A DNA stretch of 64,000 nucleotides, taken from contig NC_060213.1 of NCBI RefSeq assembly GCF_021130785.1, positions 97,332,501 to 97,396,500 of the forward strand. The letters are read 5' to 3'. The stretch's first letter is position 1; each line of letters begins with the position of its first letter. The translations under genes were made by a program, and so were the position numbers. Under the pieces are notes generated by a model that made no database searches, was not told the DNA's origin, and saw nothing but the letters and a program-made list of their open reading frames with translations. Positions 12,201 through 22,426 of this stretch are shown here, one piece after another. The stretch is from Homalodisca vitripennis. Lineage: Eukaryota; Arthropoda; Insecta; Hemiptera; Cicadellidae.

Positions 12201-13156
12201 CTTTCAACTAAGAGCAACAACTTAAAGGATTAAGAAAGTATATGCAATTGCTGTTGTATGATCTAACTGAAATTTAAGGCAACAAATAAATATTGAGTAG
12301 AAATGTATGTTCCAAAATTTATGTTATTTATAGTAAAAAATGAATCTATGCTACAAAACAGGGGTTTTAACACCTTCATAGCGGCTCTATACTGAGTGAG
12401 AGCAATTACGTTCTTTTGTATTCTGCGCCTTAAGGCATCTGCCACAGTCAGCTTATTTCAGGCTACAAAGCAATCACAGGTTTCAAAACGTTAAATATTT
12501 TCAGAGACAAAATGATGAGGCTATTTAAGGTCTTACTTGGATAACCTACAACAGCATCACTTTCTTCTTGTTATTATGTTTATGACAATTTTATTGTGAT
12601 TAAACTTAAAACCATCAAGGTGTTTAAAGACGTACACTAGATGCATGTAGGTTCTCTATGTACACTATGTATTGACTGAGAAATAAAAATCTATTGTCTA
12701 TTGTACATATTGATATCAAATAAGTATAAATTAATTACAGTTTGAATTTGTAACTGTTCAACAAACGGTATGCAATGATCTCTTGGCTGTCCTTCATGAC
12801 TCTAATAACTTTCTTTTGTAGAATGAAGATGTTCTGAGTTCTATTAGAGCTTTCTCACAGAATCACACCATATCTAAAAACAGATTGGAAGTGAGCAAAG
12901 TAAGCTGTCCCGACATAGCTTTGAGTAACTACATTATTCTAACATCTAATTAAATATGTAACTAAGAAAACTCTAAAACTATGTATGTATGGGTAATCTA
13001 ATTATGTATGTTTATGTCCACTGCGATGTAAAATTCTAATGATACGATGACTGTTGACAGTGTAAAGGAGATCCACCCTGTTGCCATGGATACCATTGCA
13101 CACACAGGGACACAGGCTGGAAGTGTGGTTATGCAACTGCTTCAGACAGGAAGTAA
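9156..13156 (+). CDS. Secreted six-cysteine knottin-like (ICK) peptide, two coding exons
   Basis: Coding exons 9156-9245 and 13061-13156 join in phase 0 to a 61-residue precursor. The donor is GTGAGT at 9246 and the acceptor GTTGACAG ends at 13060. Residues 1-20 form a signal peptide: Lys at position 3, a long Leu/Ile/Val core and an Ala at the likely cleavage point before Gln21. The mature 41 residues hold six cysteines (24, 31, 37, 38, 43, 52) spaced C-x6-C-x5-CC-x4-C-x8-C, the inhibitor-cystine-knot arrangement. AATAAA at 13244 lies 88 bases after the stop. ICK peptides of this size act in arthropods as neurotoxins, antimicrobials, protease inhibitors or signalling peptides; the sequence alone does not choose among these. 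It is one gene, with no tandem copies nearby. Confidence 0.8.
9346..9781. mobile_element. Foldback MITE with ~165-bp terminal inverted repeats
   Basis: The arm 9346-9513 starts GAAGGAAACATGATTTTTTC and is repeated as the reverse complement at about 9610-9781 with few mismatches. The loop is about 95 bases and there is no ORF. The flanks both carry TTTACCTTAATCA (about 9299 and 9783), so the insertion may have duplicated or fallen into a local repeat. It is non-autonomous and the superfamily is unclear. Confidence 0.8.
9822..10109 (+). mobile_element. LINE 3' end with C-terminal ORF2 tail
   Basis: An open frame runs to a stop at 10107-10109. It shows HCYNTRGQDLLHLRYARL, the 'H-x-Y-N-T-R' motif common near the end of Jockey/CR1 ORF2 proteins, then KTKIKNWLISQAFYSVNEFE. 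AATAAA at about 10383 fits the LINE 3' end. It is truncated at the 5' side, next to the foldback element. The frame is still clean, so the insertion is fairly young. Confidence 0.7.
10110..10400 (+). repeat. Probable 3' UTR of the same LINE
   Basis: AT-rich sequence after the LINE stop, ending near GACAATAAACATATTTC. A similar GACAATAAAGATTTC ending occurs after the LINE at 61.1 kb. Confidence 0.45.
10560..10740. repeat. Diverged interspersed repeat, copy 1
   Basis: Contains TTTCACTTCATGGGATTTAC, closely matched at about 50550-50580 (CACTTCATGGGATTTGACCG) within similar surrounding sequence. No ends could be fixed. Confidence 0.4.
12822..12899 (+). other. Possible cassette exon in knottin intron
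   Basis: A 78-nt stretch, open in the phase-0 frame, preceded by CTTTCTTTTGTAG and followed by GTAAGC. A second possible donor, GTGAGC at 12891, also keeps phase 0. Including it would put 26 residues without cysteine between cysteines 1 and 2 and break the knottin spacing. Only transcript data could show that it is used. Confidence 0.25.
13061..13156 (+). CDS. Knottin exon 2: cysteines 2 to 6 and stop
   Basis: Starts with TGT directly after GACAG. It encodes five cysteines, including the adjacent CC pair (residues 37-38), and a Trp before the last one, and ends at TAA 13154-13156. The nine residues after the last cysteine form a short hydrophilic tail. Confidence 0.8.
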   Translation, partial: CKGDPPCCHGYHCTHRDTGWKCGYATASDRK

Positions 13157-13243
13157 CGGATTCGCCACATCTGGTTTATATTCAAACTCAATTATCTGTT
13201 TTTATGGCTTTTGTTATTTTTATTTTATAATTAATCAATACAT

Positions 13244-13249
13244 AATAAA
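13244..13249 (+). terminator. Poly(A) signal of the knottin gene
   Basis: AATAAA, 88 bases after the stop codon, followed by a T-rich stretch. Confidence 0.6.
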
Positions 13250-13597
13250 GACTTTTTATTAATACCATACTGTACTGCTGTCTTTTTTTTCATACTTCTA
13301 CTTTTAAATGTTTTAATTATTGTTAGTCAATGTATCAAGAATGTAACCAGAAAAAACTTTTGGGAGGTCAACACAACTGATATTTTCCCGTAATGGACAG
13401 AAAGTAAGACCCCATTTAGTTCTTGATCCGTTTCGATGTTGAAAATGATCTTTCAGCAGTACATGTCAGTAATACTAAATTACTTCAATAATAATAATCG
13501 TTTATTAAAAAAGTAATTGAAACAATTGAAAATTTGAGGGAGGTCCGGACCTTTTGGACCCCCTTGCTGGCTACGTCCTTACAATGTATGAAACTTG

Positions 13598-13980
13598 GGT
13601 ACTGAGGGATTATCCAGAAGCCAGTGTGTCTCTATCCACTACTTGTTATTATGTGATATAAGTAGGTTTAGATTATGTTATCATAAATATGTTACTAGGC
13701 ACTGAAGCCTGCACTGATGGCCAGGGGCTTTTCTAATTGGTACTTTCCCAACCTTAGATTACATGCCAGATTATCCAACGTGACCTGTTTCAAGAAGCGC
13801 CTTGAAGTTATCCCGCACTTATGGTGAAAAAGAAAAAGATCACTTGAGATAGTACCTAAATTGAAACTCAGATCACATGAGCACTCGTAAATATTAACAC
13901 TTTATATTTATACTACGTACTTGTGTATTTACCTACTTATATAGCCTATAACAAATAGTAGAGAGAGTATCGAAACTTGT
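13598..13980. mobile_element. Decayed hAT-type MITE, related to 49904-50260
   Basis: The left end GGGTACTGAGGGATTATCC and the subterminal CTCTATCCACTACTTGTTAT match the family at 49904 and, at the extreme end, 52242. The right side carries ACAAATAGTAGAGAGAG, the inverted counterpart. The right terminus itself is eroded. Confidence 0.5.
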
Positions 13981-14384
13981 TTAAATATTTTTCTCCAAAA
14001 CATTGAATATAGCATTAAGAACAAAAAATATGTTCTAAAAATGGTGTATCTTTTTGGTTTTCTTTTATCTGAAATATTGCATGTTTAAATTATAAACATT
14101 TGAACTGTTTTAAATTGTTTTGTGCCAGATTCAACTAAGTGATTGAATCTATTAATTGAATTCTCTGCAGTACTTCAGGTGTGTTTGTAGAAGACGATTT
14201 ATAATATAGAAAAAAACATGGTACATTAGAACACTCTGCACTGGTTGGGATAGTACTCGAAGGAAGAACAAGTTCTCAATGTTCCTCTGAGTACGCTGTG
14301 CTACATTACTGTTTACTTGCTCATCAAGTTGCATTCCAGCCAGGAAACTTAACTTTAATACTGAAGTTTACGTTACATGCACCA
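13981..14384. other. Intergenic, no gene seen
   Basis: Moderately AT-rich. A 60-codon minus-strand ORF at 14152-14334 has no motif. Confidence 0.4.
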
Positions 14385-14392
14385 GTGGCGTA

Positions 14393-17300
14393 GCGAAGGG
14401 GGTCCAGGGGGTCCGGACCCCCCCCCCGAAATTTTAAGACATATTAAAAAATAAAGCAATGGAGCAGGAGACAAAAAGGACAGTTATCATTACTCTTGTC
14501 TACAAATATTAAATTGATTGATTTCACTGAAGTGACCGTTGTTAAAAATATAATTGTCCTTTCGTTTAAATCATAAAATATCAAACGATACTTTTGGCTC
14601 GGACTTTTGGATAGTGTAGTGTAATCACGGTATTTTTCTATAGGGCGCGGTCACGTGACGTCGCAAAGTAACCTGAACCGTAAACACGGCGAACAGTTTA
14701 AATTAGCGACCACTTCGTTCAAATTCGTCGTGGGGGACGTAAAGTGACTACATAGAATTAAGTTAAGACGTTGATTTTAGGTGTCATTAAAACTGTAAAC
14801 GTGTATATAATTATCGAAAAAATCACTTTCGGTCGGAAAATACACTTGAAAAACTCTACTGATTAGAACTTCAACTACTTTGGACTTAAATGATTGAGGT
14901 AAACGTGGGGTTTTCAATTGAGTTAGGCGAACGATTTTTGTTATCATTAAACTGTACACCATACCTATATAATTATCGAGAAAAAAATCACTTCCGGTCG
15001 GTAAATACCGAAGAAAAGCTCTCTACAGATTCAAGTTTTGCCGATTTTGGATTTCATTGGTTGAGTGGTTGAGGTAAAAGTGGTACTTAGGATTATGTTA
15101 GGACGGTGATTTTAGGTATGAATTCAACGCCGACTAATACATATATAATTATCGAGAAAAAAAAACAATTAAATCATTTTAAATTAGCGACTTTCTTCCT
15201 ATGGAGTCCCACAGGGATCTATACTACTTGGACCAGTCTTGTTCCTTGTGTACATCAGCAGGCGGAACTCGTCGCTCCTGAGAGGGAAAAATGGTTCAGT
15301 ATGTACAAGACGATACAACGCTCTGCATTAAAGCTCCAACAAAACATGAATTAGAAATCATTTCTTTTTTTAGAACTGAATTCATGTATACAATTTTTTT
15401 TCTAAATTAAATCTGAGGACCAACAACTCTCCAAATCAAATGCACTAAATTTCTGTTTGCGGCAAAGAGAGATTGAGGATCGCGCTGCTGTGATGGCGGA
15501 CGATGTCCTCATAGAGGAAAACAGATTCCACCAAGTTCCTCGGAATTTACCTTAATCGAAGTCTGACTTGAGACAATCACATGAAAGTACCTGCTCAACG
15601 GTTTCTTCAGGCATTTATGCTCTACGGAACCTTTCAAAATTTTGCTCCCGGGATGTACTAAAATTGGCCTACTTCGGTCCCTGTACACCCCCATCTAATG
15701 TACGAGTTGAGGCTATGGGGCAGCTGTTCTAAATACAAATTTGAGGGAGTATTTAGAAGTCAAAAGAAAGCTGTCCGCATCATTTCAAAATTGAAATCCC
15801 GAAATTCATGCAGAGATGCCTTTAGGGAGCTTGGATTGCTAACTTTGCCCTGTCTCTACATCCTCGATGTCGCCCTGTTCTGCCCCGATTTAAATGCGAG
15901 TTCGTCCGGGGCAGGGAGACGTATATCAATACGGGACAAGAGGCAGGGACAACCTTCGGTTACATCCGCACAGAACAGCCGCATTTAAACGTTTGCCATC
16001 CGAGGTTGGTGTTAAGCTGATCAACAAGCACCCTGATGAAATCAAAAATTTGAATGAACCAACAAAATTTAAAGCTCGATTGAGACACTTTTTTGGTGTC
16101 GAGGGTGTTTTATTCAGTGGAAGATTTTAAGATGAGCCGCTGGGATGAAATTTAAAGTAATTCGATCATCCTCTATTTCTGGTGGTAAAATTTAGAAGAT
16201 TTTAAAACGTATGGCTGTAAGTATGTTATCAGTCTTAGGAATAAGTGTGGACTGTGTATGAACGGGTATGAATGGGGGCAACTTAAAATAAATATACATA
16301 TTTCTAAATAATTTAATTTGACGATTGTATGCAATTTTTTATTATTGTTGACACAATTAAAAAGTATTATTATTACCTCCGGTCGGAATATACCGAGGAA
16401 AAGCTCTACTGATTCAGATTTTGACGATTTTGGGTTTCACTGGTTGAGTCGTTGAGATAAAAGTGGTACTTAGAATTATGTTAGAACATTGAGTTTAGGG
16501 TATCAATTGAATGCCGACTAATATTTATATAATTATCAAATAAAAATTGAAAAATCGCTTTCTGTCAGATAATACACCGGAAAAACTCTACTGATAAAAG
16601 TTCCCGACTACTTTGGATTTCACTGACTGAGGTATTATTTCATTTTCCGATCGGAAGTGATTATTTTTGTTTTTTTTTCTCGATAATTATATATTTATTA
16701 GTCGGCGTTGAATTAATCTCTAAATTCAATGTCCTAACATAATTATAAGTACTACTTTTACCTCAACCACTCAACCAGTGAAATCCAAAATCGTCAAACG
16801 AATCAGTAGAGAGCTTTTCTTTTGGTATTTACCGACCGGAAGTGATTTTTTTTCTCGATAATTATATAGGTAGTCGAGTACAGTTTAATGATAACAAAAA
16901 ATCGTCGTCCTAACTCAATAAAAGAATACCACGTTTACCTCAACAACCGAAGTTCCGAAGTAGTTGAAGTTCTTCAGGTGTATTTTATTTCCGACCGAAA
17001 GTGATTTTTCCGATAATTATGTACTCGTCTACAGTGTAAATGATACAAAAAATCGTCATTATAACTCATTCATAAATACCCCAATCAGTGAAAATCCAAA
17101 GTGGCCGAACTTCTAATCAGTAGAGTTTTTTTCCGGTGCATTTTCCGACCGTTAGTTTGATCTGTACCCGAGCAACGCTCGAAAATCGCCCTTCTTTTCT
17201 AAAGGGTTTTCGGCCGTCACCAGTGGCCCAATGTCCCCGAAGGAGTATTTTCATTTTCTCCACAGAATATAGTTGAGTCAATTATACGCTTGAGTGAAGC

Positions 17301-17601
17301 TCTGTTTTGATCTTTTTATTTCTTATCCAGTGAATCCAACATCACTTTGGTGCTTTCTACTTGGCCAGAATCGAACTTCGTAAAGTTTCTGTAGCTATAC
17401 ACAAGAAAATTTGTGGTACTAGAGTTGCTGTGAGAGTTTAATTTTGCCTATTACTTCTTTCCACTTTCTATAAGGCGTAGTTACTAAAGCTCCATATTTT
17501 GGTATTTCCCTTTTACCAGTGAATTCAAAGGTAAATAACACACACAAAACGTCCCCGGTTTTCGGACCCCCCCCCGAACGAAATTTCTGGCTACGCTACT
17601 G
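14393..17601. mobile_element. Composite non-autonomous hAT-type element, 3.2 kb
   Basis: The ends are CAGTGGCGTAGC (left) and the reverse complement of CAGTAGCGTAGC (right), followed by runs of C (left) and of C before the right end. The 8 bases outside each end are identical, ACATGCAC at 14385-14392 and 17602-17609, a hAT-type target duplication. Inside are subterminal repeats of about 160-180 bases, each marked by TATATAATTATCGA and a (T)CACTT(C/T)CGGTCGG block: three direct units on the left (near 14804, 14966 and 15142) and mostly inverted units on the right (near 16679, 16855 and 17010). The centre holds a LINE fragment (15185-16130). No hAT transposase is present. Confidence 0.82.
15185..16130 (+). 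mobile_element. LINE RT fragment nested in the hAT element
   Basis: Frameshifted RT sequence: YGVPQGSIL-GPVLFLVYI near 15200, then a degraded active-site region (MVQYVQDDTTL near 15290), then KKAVRIISKLKSRNSC and GLLTLPCLYI, and the C-terminal YQYGTRGRDNLRLHPHRTA with FKARLRHFF up to the stop at 16128-16130. The motif order is that of a Jockey-clade ORF2. The 5' half (endonuclease) is missing, and several frameshifts and stops make it dead. Confidence 0.75.
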
Positions 17602-17609
17602 ACATGCAC

Positions 17610-18744
17610 AGTGTAAAACTAAATGTATTTTTAACAACAAATTTCTTTTACATTGAAATCAACTTTAAACAATATACACACATTTGTATTCTGTCTGTTC
17701 ACTCCATATGCATTATACACTACAGATATAGCTGATTGAATTCTTTGATAAGACAGTAATACAGGTTAGAACTAACAAAATTCCTTACAGTTCACAACAA
17801 AAAACGTGAATCTATAATTGGCAGTCAAAAGTTCACCAAACAGCAGGGTTATTTTGGTCTTCAAGTAGAGGTCCAGAAATTCCCTTATAGAATACATGAA
17901 TATCAAACCCTAACCCCATAATTGTATATATTGTAATAATAAGGGTTAGTAAATGATTATATCAGAAATAATTTTTAGAAATGAACAAAATATGATTGTG
18001 ATCGTTTATACCCTTTTGTTGGTTTTAAGTTTTATAAAATTCATAATAGATGCCTGTAAAAATAGTTACACATTTTTTATTAAAGATCCAGGATATAAAA
18101 AAATATATATATATTTACTGTTCTTATCTTTGAAAAGCATTATGTGTTTAATTTACTATAATGCTTTAATCAGGACTTGTTTCCAGAAATTACACTGTTT
18201 ATAATATCTTACTAAAATAAACATAAAAATAAATCGCATATAAATACAAAAAATTTACTTGTGTAAAACTATTATATTTTATAACTTAAAAAACTGTTAT
18301 TAAAAACTTGTTCAAATAAAAAATTGTTATAAAGAAGTTGCATGTTCAAATGATAAAGAAAAATCCATTATGCTTCTATCAAATTTTCCAGTGGTACATG
18401 TAAAAATGTTATTCCAAATAACATTTTTATATATGTATTTTTAAATATCACATGTACCAAAAAAATATAAAAAGTATACAATTTTAGAACACCATACTGC
18501 CACAGCAAACAATGTTGAAGATTTCATTGTGAATTGTGTTAAAATTATGAAATTATTTGTACATGATCTAAAATGTTATATTTTATACATTTTTTAAACA
18601 AAAAAAACTAAATTGGTCTTTATAGAACATTATTTTTTAGAATTTCATAAAATACATTTGAGAGTTTATATTATATATGACATAATTGATTTACAACTAT
18701 TTAATTTACAAAGAAACAATAAAAACACTTTACAATACATGTTA
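17610..18744. other. Intergenic, AT-rich; one hairpin
   Basis: No supported gene. The 83-codon ORF at 17953-18204 is hydrophobic and AT-driven. An imperfect hairpin lies at 18393-18458, with outer arms GGTACATG and CATGTACC and inner arms AAAAATGTTATT and AATAACATTTTT. Confidence 0.45.
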
Positions 18745-18774
18745 TAAGCAATTTATTCACTTGAAACATATTGC

Positions 18775-18942
18775 ATGACAATGAACACTCAAATAAACCG
18801 GCTCGCCGTTGCGGAACTGAAAGCTCAAAATCGCAAAATGGCCAAATTTCCACCAGCTGCAAAAAATGAATATCTGAAAGTAGATTATTACTACACACTT
18901 CAAGTCAAAGACAACTCTTCAGCTTTCAGGGAGTACAAATAA
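18775..18942 (+). CDS. Unassigned 55-codon ORF with coding-like composition
   Basis: Reads from ATG 18775 (or 18781) to TAA 18940-18942; the frame is open back to a TAA at 18745. The product is hydrophilic and Lys/Ala/Tyr-rich, with stretches such as RLAVAELKAQNRKMAKFPPA and EYLKVDYYYTLQVKDNSSAF. It is much richer in GC than its surroundings. AATAAA overlaps the stop region. No obvious acceptor precedes it, so it may be a short intronless gene, a terminal exon or a retrocopy of a host gene. I do not recognise it. Confidence 0.4.
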   Translation: MTMNTQINRLAVAELKAQNRKMAKFPPAAKNEYLKVDYYYTLQVKDNSSAFREYK

Positions 18943-19390
18943 AAACTCAAATACCCGCAAATGTCTGATAAAGACCATTTGTTATTTTATTAATTGGCAA
19001 CAAAACAACACTAAGTGTTCATTAAATTCATAGATTGAAAACTAAAAATTGTACATAAAAACACAGAATTGACTGTTTCTTCTACTAAGTTAGTTGGTGA
19101 CATTACAGCTAACTACAAGGTTCTACGAGCAAAAATAACTTCAATGGAATTTTTCCAAACTTCAACAACGTTGTTGCTAGGCAAGCAATAGCAAAATTGA
19201 TGATTACAAAATGTTAATAAATTTCTTTTGTATTTCATAGCCAAAAAAATATCAGTCAGTAATGTTTTAGAAATGAAAACAAATGCATAGAATGTCATCT
19301 TTCCGATGGTGTTCAGTTTAATTGGTTTGAAACTGTATTGAAAACCAAATCTCGAAAAGAATGATGTTCTGTGTCAACCGACAATTTTTG
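18943..19390. other. Intergenic, no gene seen
   Basis: AT-rich and without motifs. Confidence 0.4.
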
Positions 19391-19790
19391 TCAGTTTTTT
19401 TTTTCCTTGGGGCGGCCTACTGCCGTGCACTTAAGCCTCAAGGGCTTTTTGCGCACCCCGGAAACACACCATGAGGCCCACCAGTCTACAACTTCAGCAG
19501 TTCAACAAACCGCCGAAAACAACCTATCAAGTCCTCCTGGGAAAATTCACCACCCCTGTCCAAACTACCAAAGATGGCATACCGCTCTCTTGCTATTGCT
19601 GGGCAATCAAAGAGCAGGTCCTCAGCAGTCTCCTCCTGCTCATTACACCTTCCCACAGAGCGGATCCTCCTGAAGGATGCCAACTCTGTGAAGATGCTTC
19701 CTCAGGTGACCATGCCCCATAATGAGACCAATGACCTTAGAAGACATTGATCTGTTTAATGAGAGAAGGTCCGAAGCCACCTTACTATTG
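19391..19790 (-). mobile_element. LINE fragment, zinc-knuckle/RNase H C-terminal end
   Basis: On the minus strand the frame reads SKVIGLIMGHGHLRKHL, then a degraded PLCG, then CNEQEETAEDLLFDCPAIAR and RFVELLKL. This is the tail of R1/Jockey-type ORF2 proteins ('H-L-x-x-H-L-x-x-x-G ... C-x-x-C ... E-T-x-x-H-L-L-x-x-C-P-A-x-x-x-x-R'). A frameshift interrupts the Cys-rich part. The plus-strand ORF over the same bases is a shadow. Confidence 0.7.
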
Positions 19791-21331
19791 TACAATCTAT
19801 TTTCAACTGAAGAACTTTGTCAGTTGCCACTTAGAGGGTTAAAGTATAAAAAGTTAAAGAAAGAATATTAGATTTTTTAACGCATCATAGTACCACATAT
19901 TGTTTAAGCACTGGACGCAATCCACGACTGACTGAATAGTGGCTGCCTGGTTCTTCTGTCTGCTCGGTAAAATGGTACCATAAAGAGGTTTTGTTACAGC
20001 TTTAACCCTGGATCTGGCAGTTGAAATTCTCATAATGGCAGGCATTAATTTACTAGTTTGCACACCACCAAGCCTATGTAGAATGTTTATTAATAAAGTA
20101 AAGTATACACTATTATAACATTTTCAGAACAAAACAAGGAACATTTATATGCTGTTGCATTATTTTTTTATTGAAATATGAGTTTTTTGTCATTATAAGT
20201 GAAAAAGAACTAAAAGTAAAAAAATATCCAAAAGAGAAGCCTTATAAAAAATTTTACTAATTTATTTTTATTACTGTTCAAAATATACAAAATGTCTTAA
20301 AAAAGGTACGTTAAGCAAAACATCAGAAAATTTCACTTTCCCTAAAATTTGTAAATTGTTTACGTTACAGAGTAAAATGTTGTGTTTTTACAAAAAATTA
20401 CATTCACATTCTATAATTTGTAGATATTTTCTGTATGTTATTATATTTTGAGATCTTTTCCATGTTGAGCATAAAAGTTCAAAAAATAAAAATGTATTTT
20501 TTGTTTTCTTTTATACTTTTATATGTAAAATTGTTTTATAAGTTGCGAATCCTAAGAAGTGTTTTTCAAAATTAAAGTTGTGAAAAATACACAATATACC
20601 ATCAGAAAATGCTTAAAATGAAGTAAATTTATTATAATAAAACTCATTGTCTAATAATAATTGTTTAGGTTCACCGACTTATTTAATAGGTCACTCATAG
20701 TGTTCAATAAATAAACAATAATGAAATAAACAGTATTTGTAATCTAGGCGTAGGCATTGGTATAACGATGTTTATATCACAATTTAACCTACAGACCTGT
20801 GAATGCCACTCAGTAATTGTACAATAAATTAATCACAAATAATCCATTGTTCGCAGTACACAATCTTAGAATTCACAAAAAGCTTAGAATACACAATAAG
20901 TAATGCTGGTGCATCAATTTTACGGCTATAGTCCTCTCGAAAAAGTTTGATCACAAAATAAACACTTATAATTCACTTATTCCTTGGAGATATCTATACC
21001 ACTTGATGGCAAATTTCACAAGGAAAGGTTTAATGTCATTTGATACTAACAAAACTCTAATAATATTACTAGAAATAACAAAATACTAGCGAATAGTCAT
21101 CTAAAATTACAGAATTGTCACAATCAATGGTTGTGTCAAAGGACTTTCTTCGCAACATATATCAATGAAAAGATGTTTTAAGTCGAAGATCTTGTTGAGG
21201 AAAAAATTCTGAACACAGTGATGTGGCCAAACTCATTCCTAAACGAAATTTTTGGAGGCAAAAGTATAGGGAAAAAGAGTTAAATTTTTTTCACGTTCTC
21301 TTGAAATTCACGTTCATACACGACAAACTAA
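19791..21331. other. Intergenic, AT-rich
   Basis: No gene supported. TTTAACCCTGGATCTGGCAG near 20001 resembles GTTAACCCTGGAGCTGGCAG near 33937; both may be decayed piggyBac-like ends. Confidence 0.4.
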
Positions 21332-21790
21332 CATTTGTATTGCAAGCCGTCTGATTTGCAGTTGAACCCACCACTGGGCACAGCAAAAACCGATGTGCCA
21401 CTTTAATCTGGGCAACCTTATGGATGTCCAGTAGCGGCACATCACTAACCGAGAATGTTGAGATTCTGGGGTTCATGGGCAATTCAATAGGTCTAGTCTA
21501 CTGTGGAAGATGGCTGTTGGAGTTGGTGGGGTTTGTTCCCTTACCTCAGAGGCTCTTGTTAACCTCAACAAGGGTGTGCCCCCCCTGCCTACTTTGACTG
21601 GAGAGGCTGGTTCACAGCTGGCCTCCCTTCTTCCGGGATGACTTTGAGATGTAGTGCCCTAATTCTTCCTCATGGATCTCGATAGGAGGCGGCCCCTACT
21701 CCCTAACCTTACCCATCCTGAATATCCTATCACTCCGGAAGCAGCACAAAGGTCCTTACAGGACTAAGTGCAATTTATAAGCTTCTTGTC

Positions 21791-21850
<60 letters not shown>

Positions 21851-21863
21851 ATTTGTATTGCAA
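21332..21863 (+). mobile_element. Poly(A) retroposon (SINE-like) with 14-bp target duplication
   Basis: The body 21346-21792 ends in a run of 56 A (21793-21848). The 14 bases CATTTGTATTGCAA lie on both sides (21332-21345 and 21850-21863), the mark of LINE-mediated retroposition. A diverged relative sits at 35662-36090. No RT is encoded; the body is GC-richer than its flanks. No clear A/B box is seen, so it may be a non-tRNA SINE or a LINE 3' end. The long pure A tract and perfect duplication point to a recent insertion. Confidence 0.85.
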
Positions 21864-22425
21864 CTTTATAATTTCGGTGCATACGCATTATTATTCAATA
21901 AACTATATATCAAATTAATCTGTGAAACATCCCAATTAATTTGGTATAATATTTGTCCTACTTAAGTTTTATTTTCTATAGCAAAGTTTGATTAAATAGA
22001 TGACTGCAAAATCGACTAGTGACTAGTTGAACATTGGAGAAACATTTTTAGCGACTAATCAATAGTCGTCAAACAGATGGAGGGTTAATGGTTTAATATA
22101 TTATATTGACTCTTAATGTCTTCTACTTTGAGGTAAAACTCCATATTTCTCTCAGTTACTTGAAAAAAAGTATTTTTCTCATTTATAAAGTTTTTTTGTT
22201 TCTTATAACTTCCAAAGAGATTGATCGATGTTAAATAAAACAAACATTTTGAATTATGTGGTATACCACAACATTTGAAGACTAAGTTATTTGTATGGAG
22301 TAATAATTTTATGAGTTTTTATTTTATTTTATTCATGAAAATTTATTACTGAATTTAATTTGTTTGCTTGTTTGGTATTTATATAAGAACTTATGAAAAA
22401 TGTATTTTTTCAACACTTTAACCCA
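21864..22425. other. Intergenic, AT-rich
   Basis: No gene or repeat recognised. Confidence 0.4.
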
Positions 22426-22426
22426 T

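Larger units (their letters stand above)
9246..13060 (+). other. Knottin gene intron, filled with repeats
   Basis: 3.8 kb intron holding a foldback MITE (9346-9781), a LINE tail (9822-10109), a diverged interspersed repeat (about 10560-10740), the left inverted-repeat arm (10900-11166) and a small open segment with splice sites (12822-12899). About 11170-12820 shows nothing clear. Confidence 0.75.
10900..13580. mobile_element. Long inverted-repeat arms enclosing knottin exon 2
   Basis: The left arm 10900-11166 begins AAGGACGTAGCCAGCAAGGG. The right arm 13335-13580 is its reverse complement over about 250 bases, with scattered mismatches and small gaps. The outer termini resemble the GGCGTAGC end of the hAT-type element at 14393. 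The 2.2 kb between the arms includes the knottin exon 2 and its poly(A) signal, and no transposase. The 8 bases outside the two ends do not match, so I cannot show that this is one transposed unit; two facing solo insertions would look the same. Confidence 0.65.

Noticed and set aside
14152..14334. 60-codon minus-strand ORF thought to be a LINE tail
   Set aside because: The 'L-P-x-x-L-K' and 'F-Y-S' landmarks are missing; could not be supported.
19371..19722. Pro/Thr-rich plus-strand ORFs
   Set aside because: They overlap the minus-strand LINE zinc-knuckle tail, which explains the composition.
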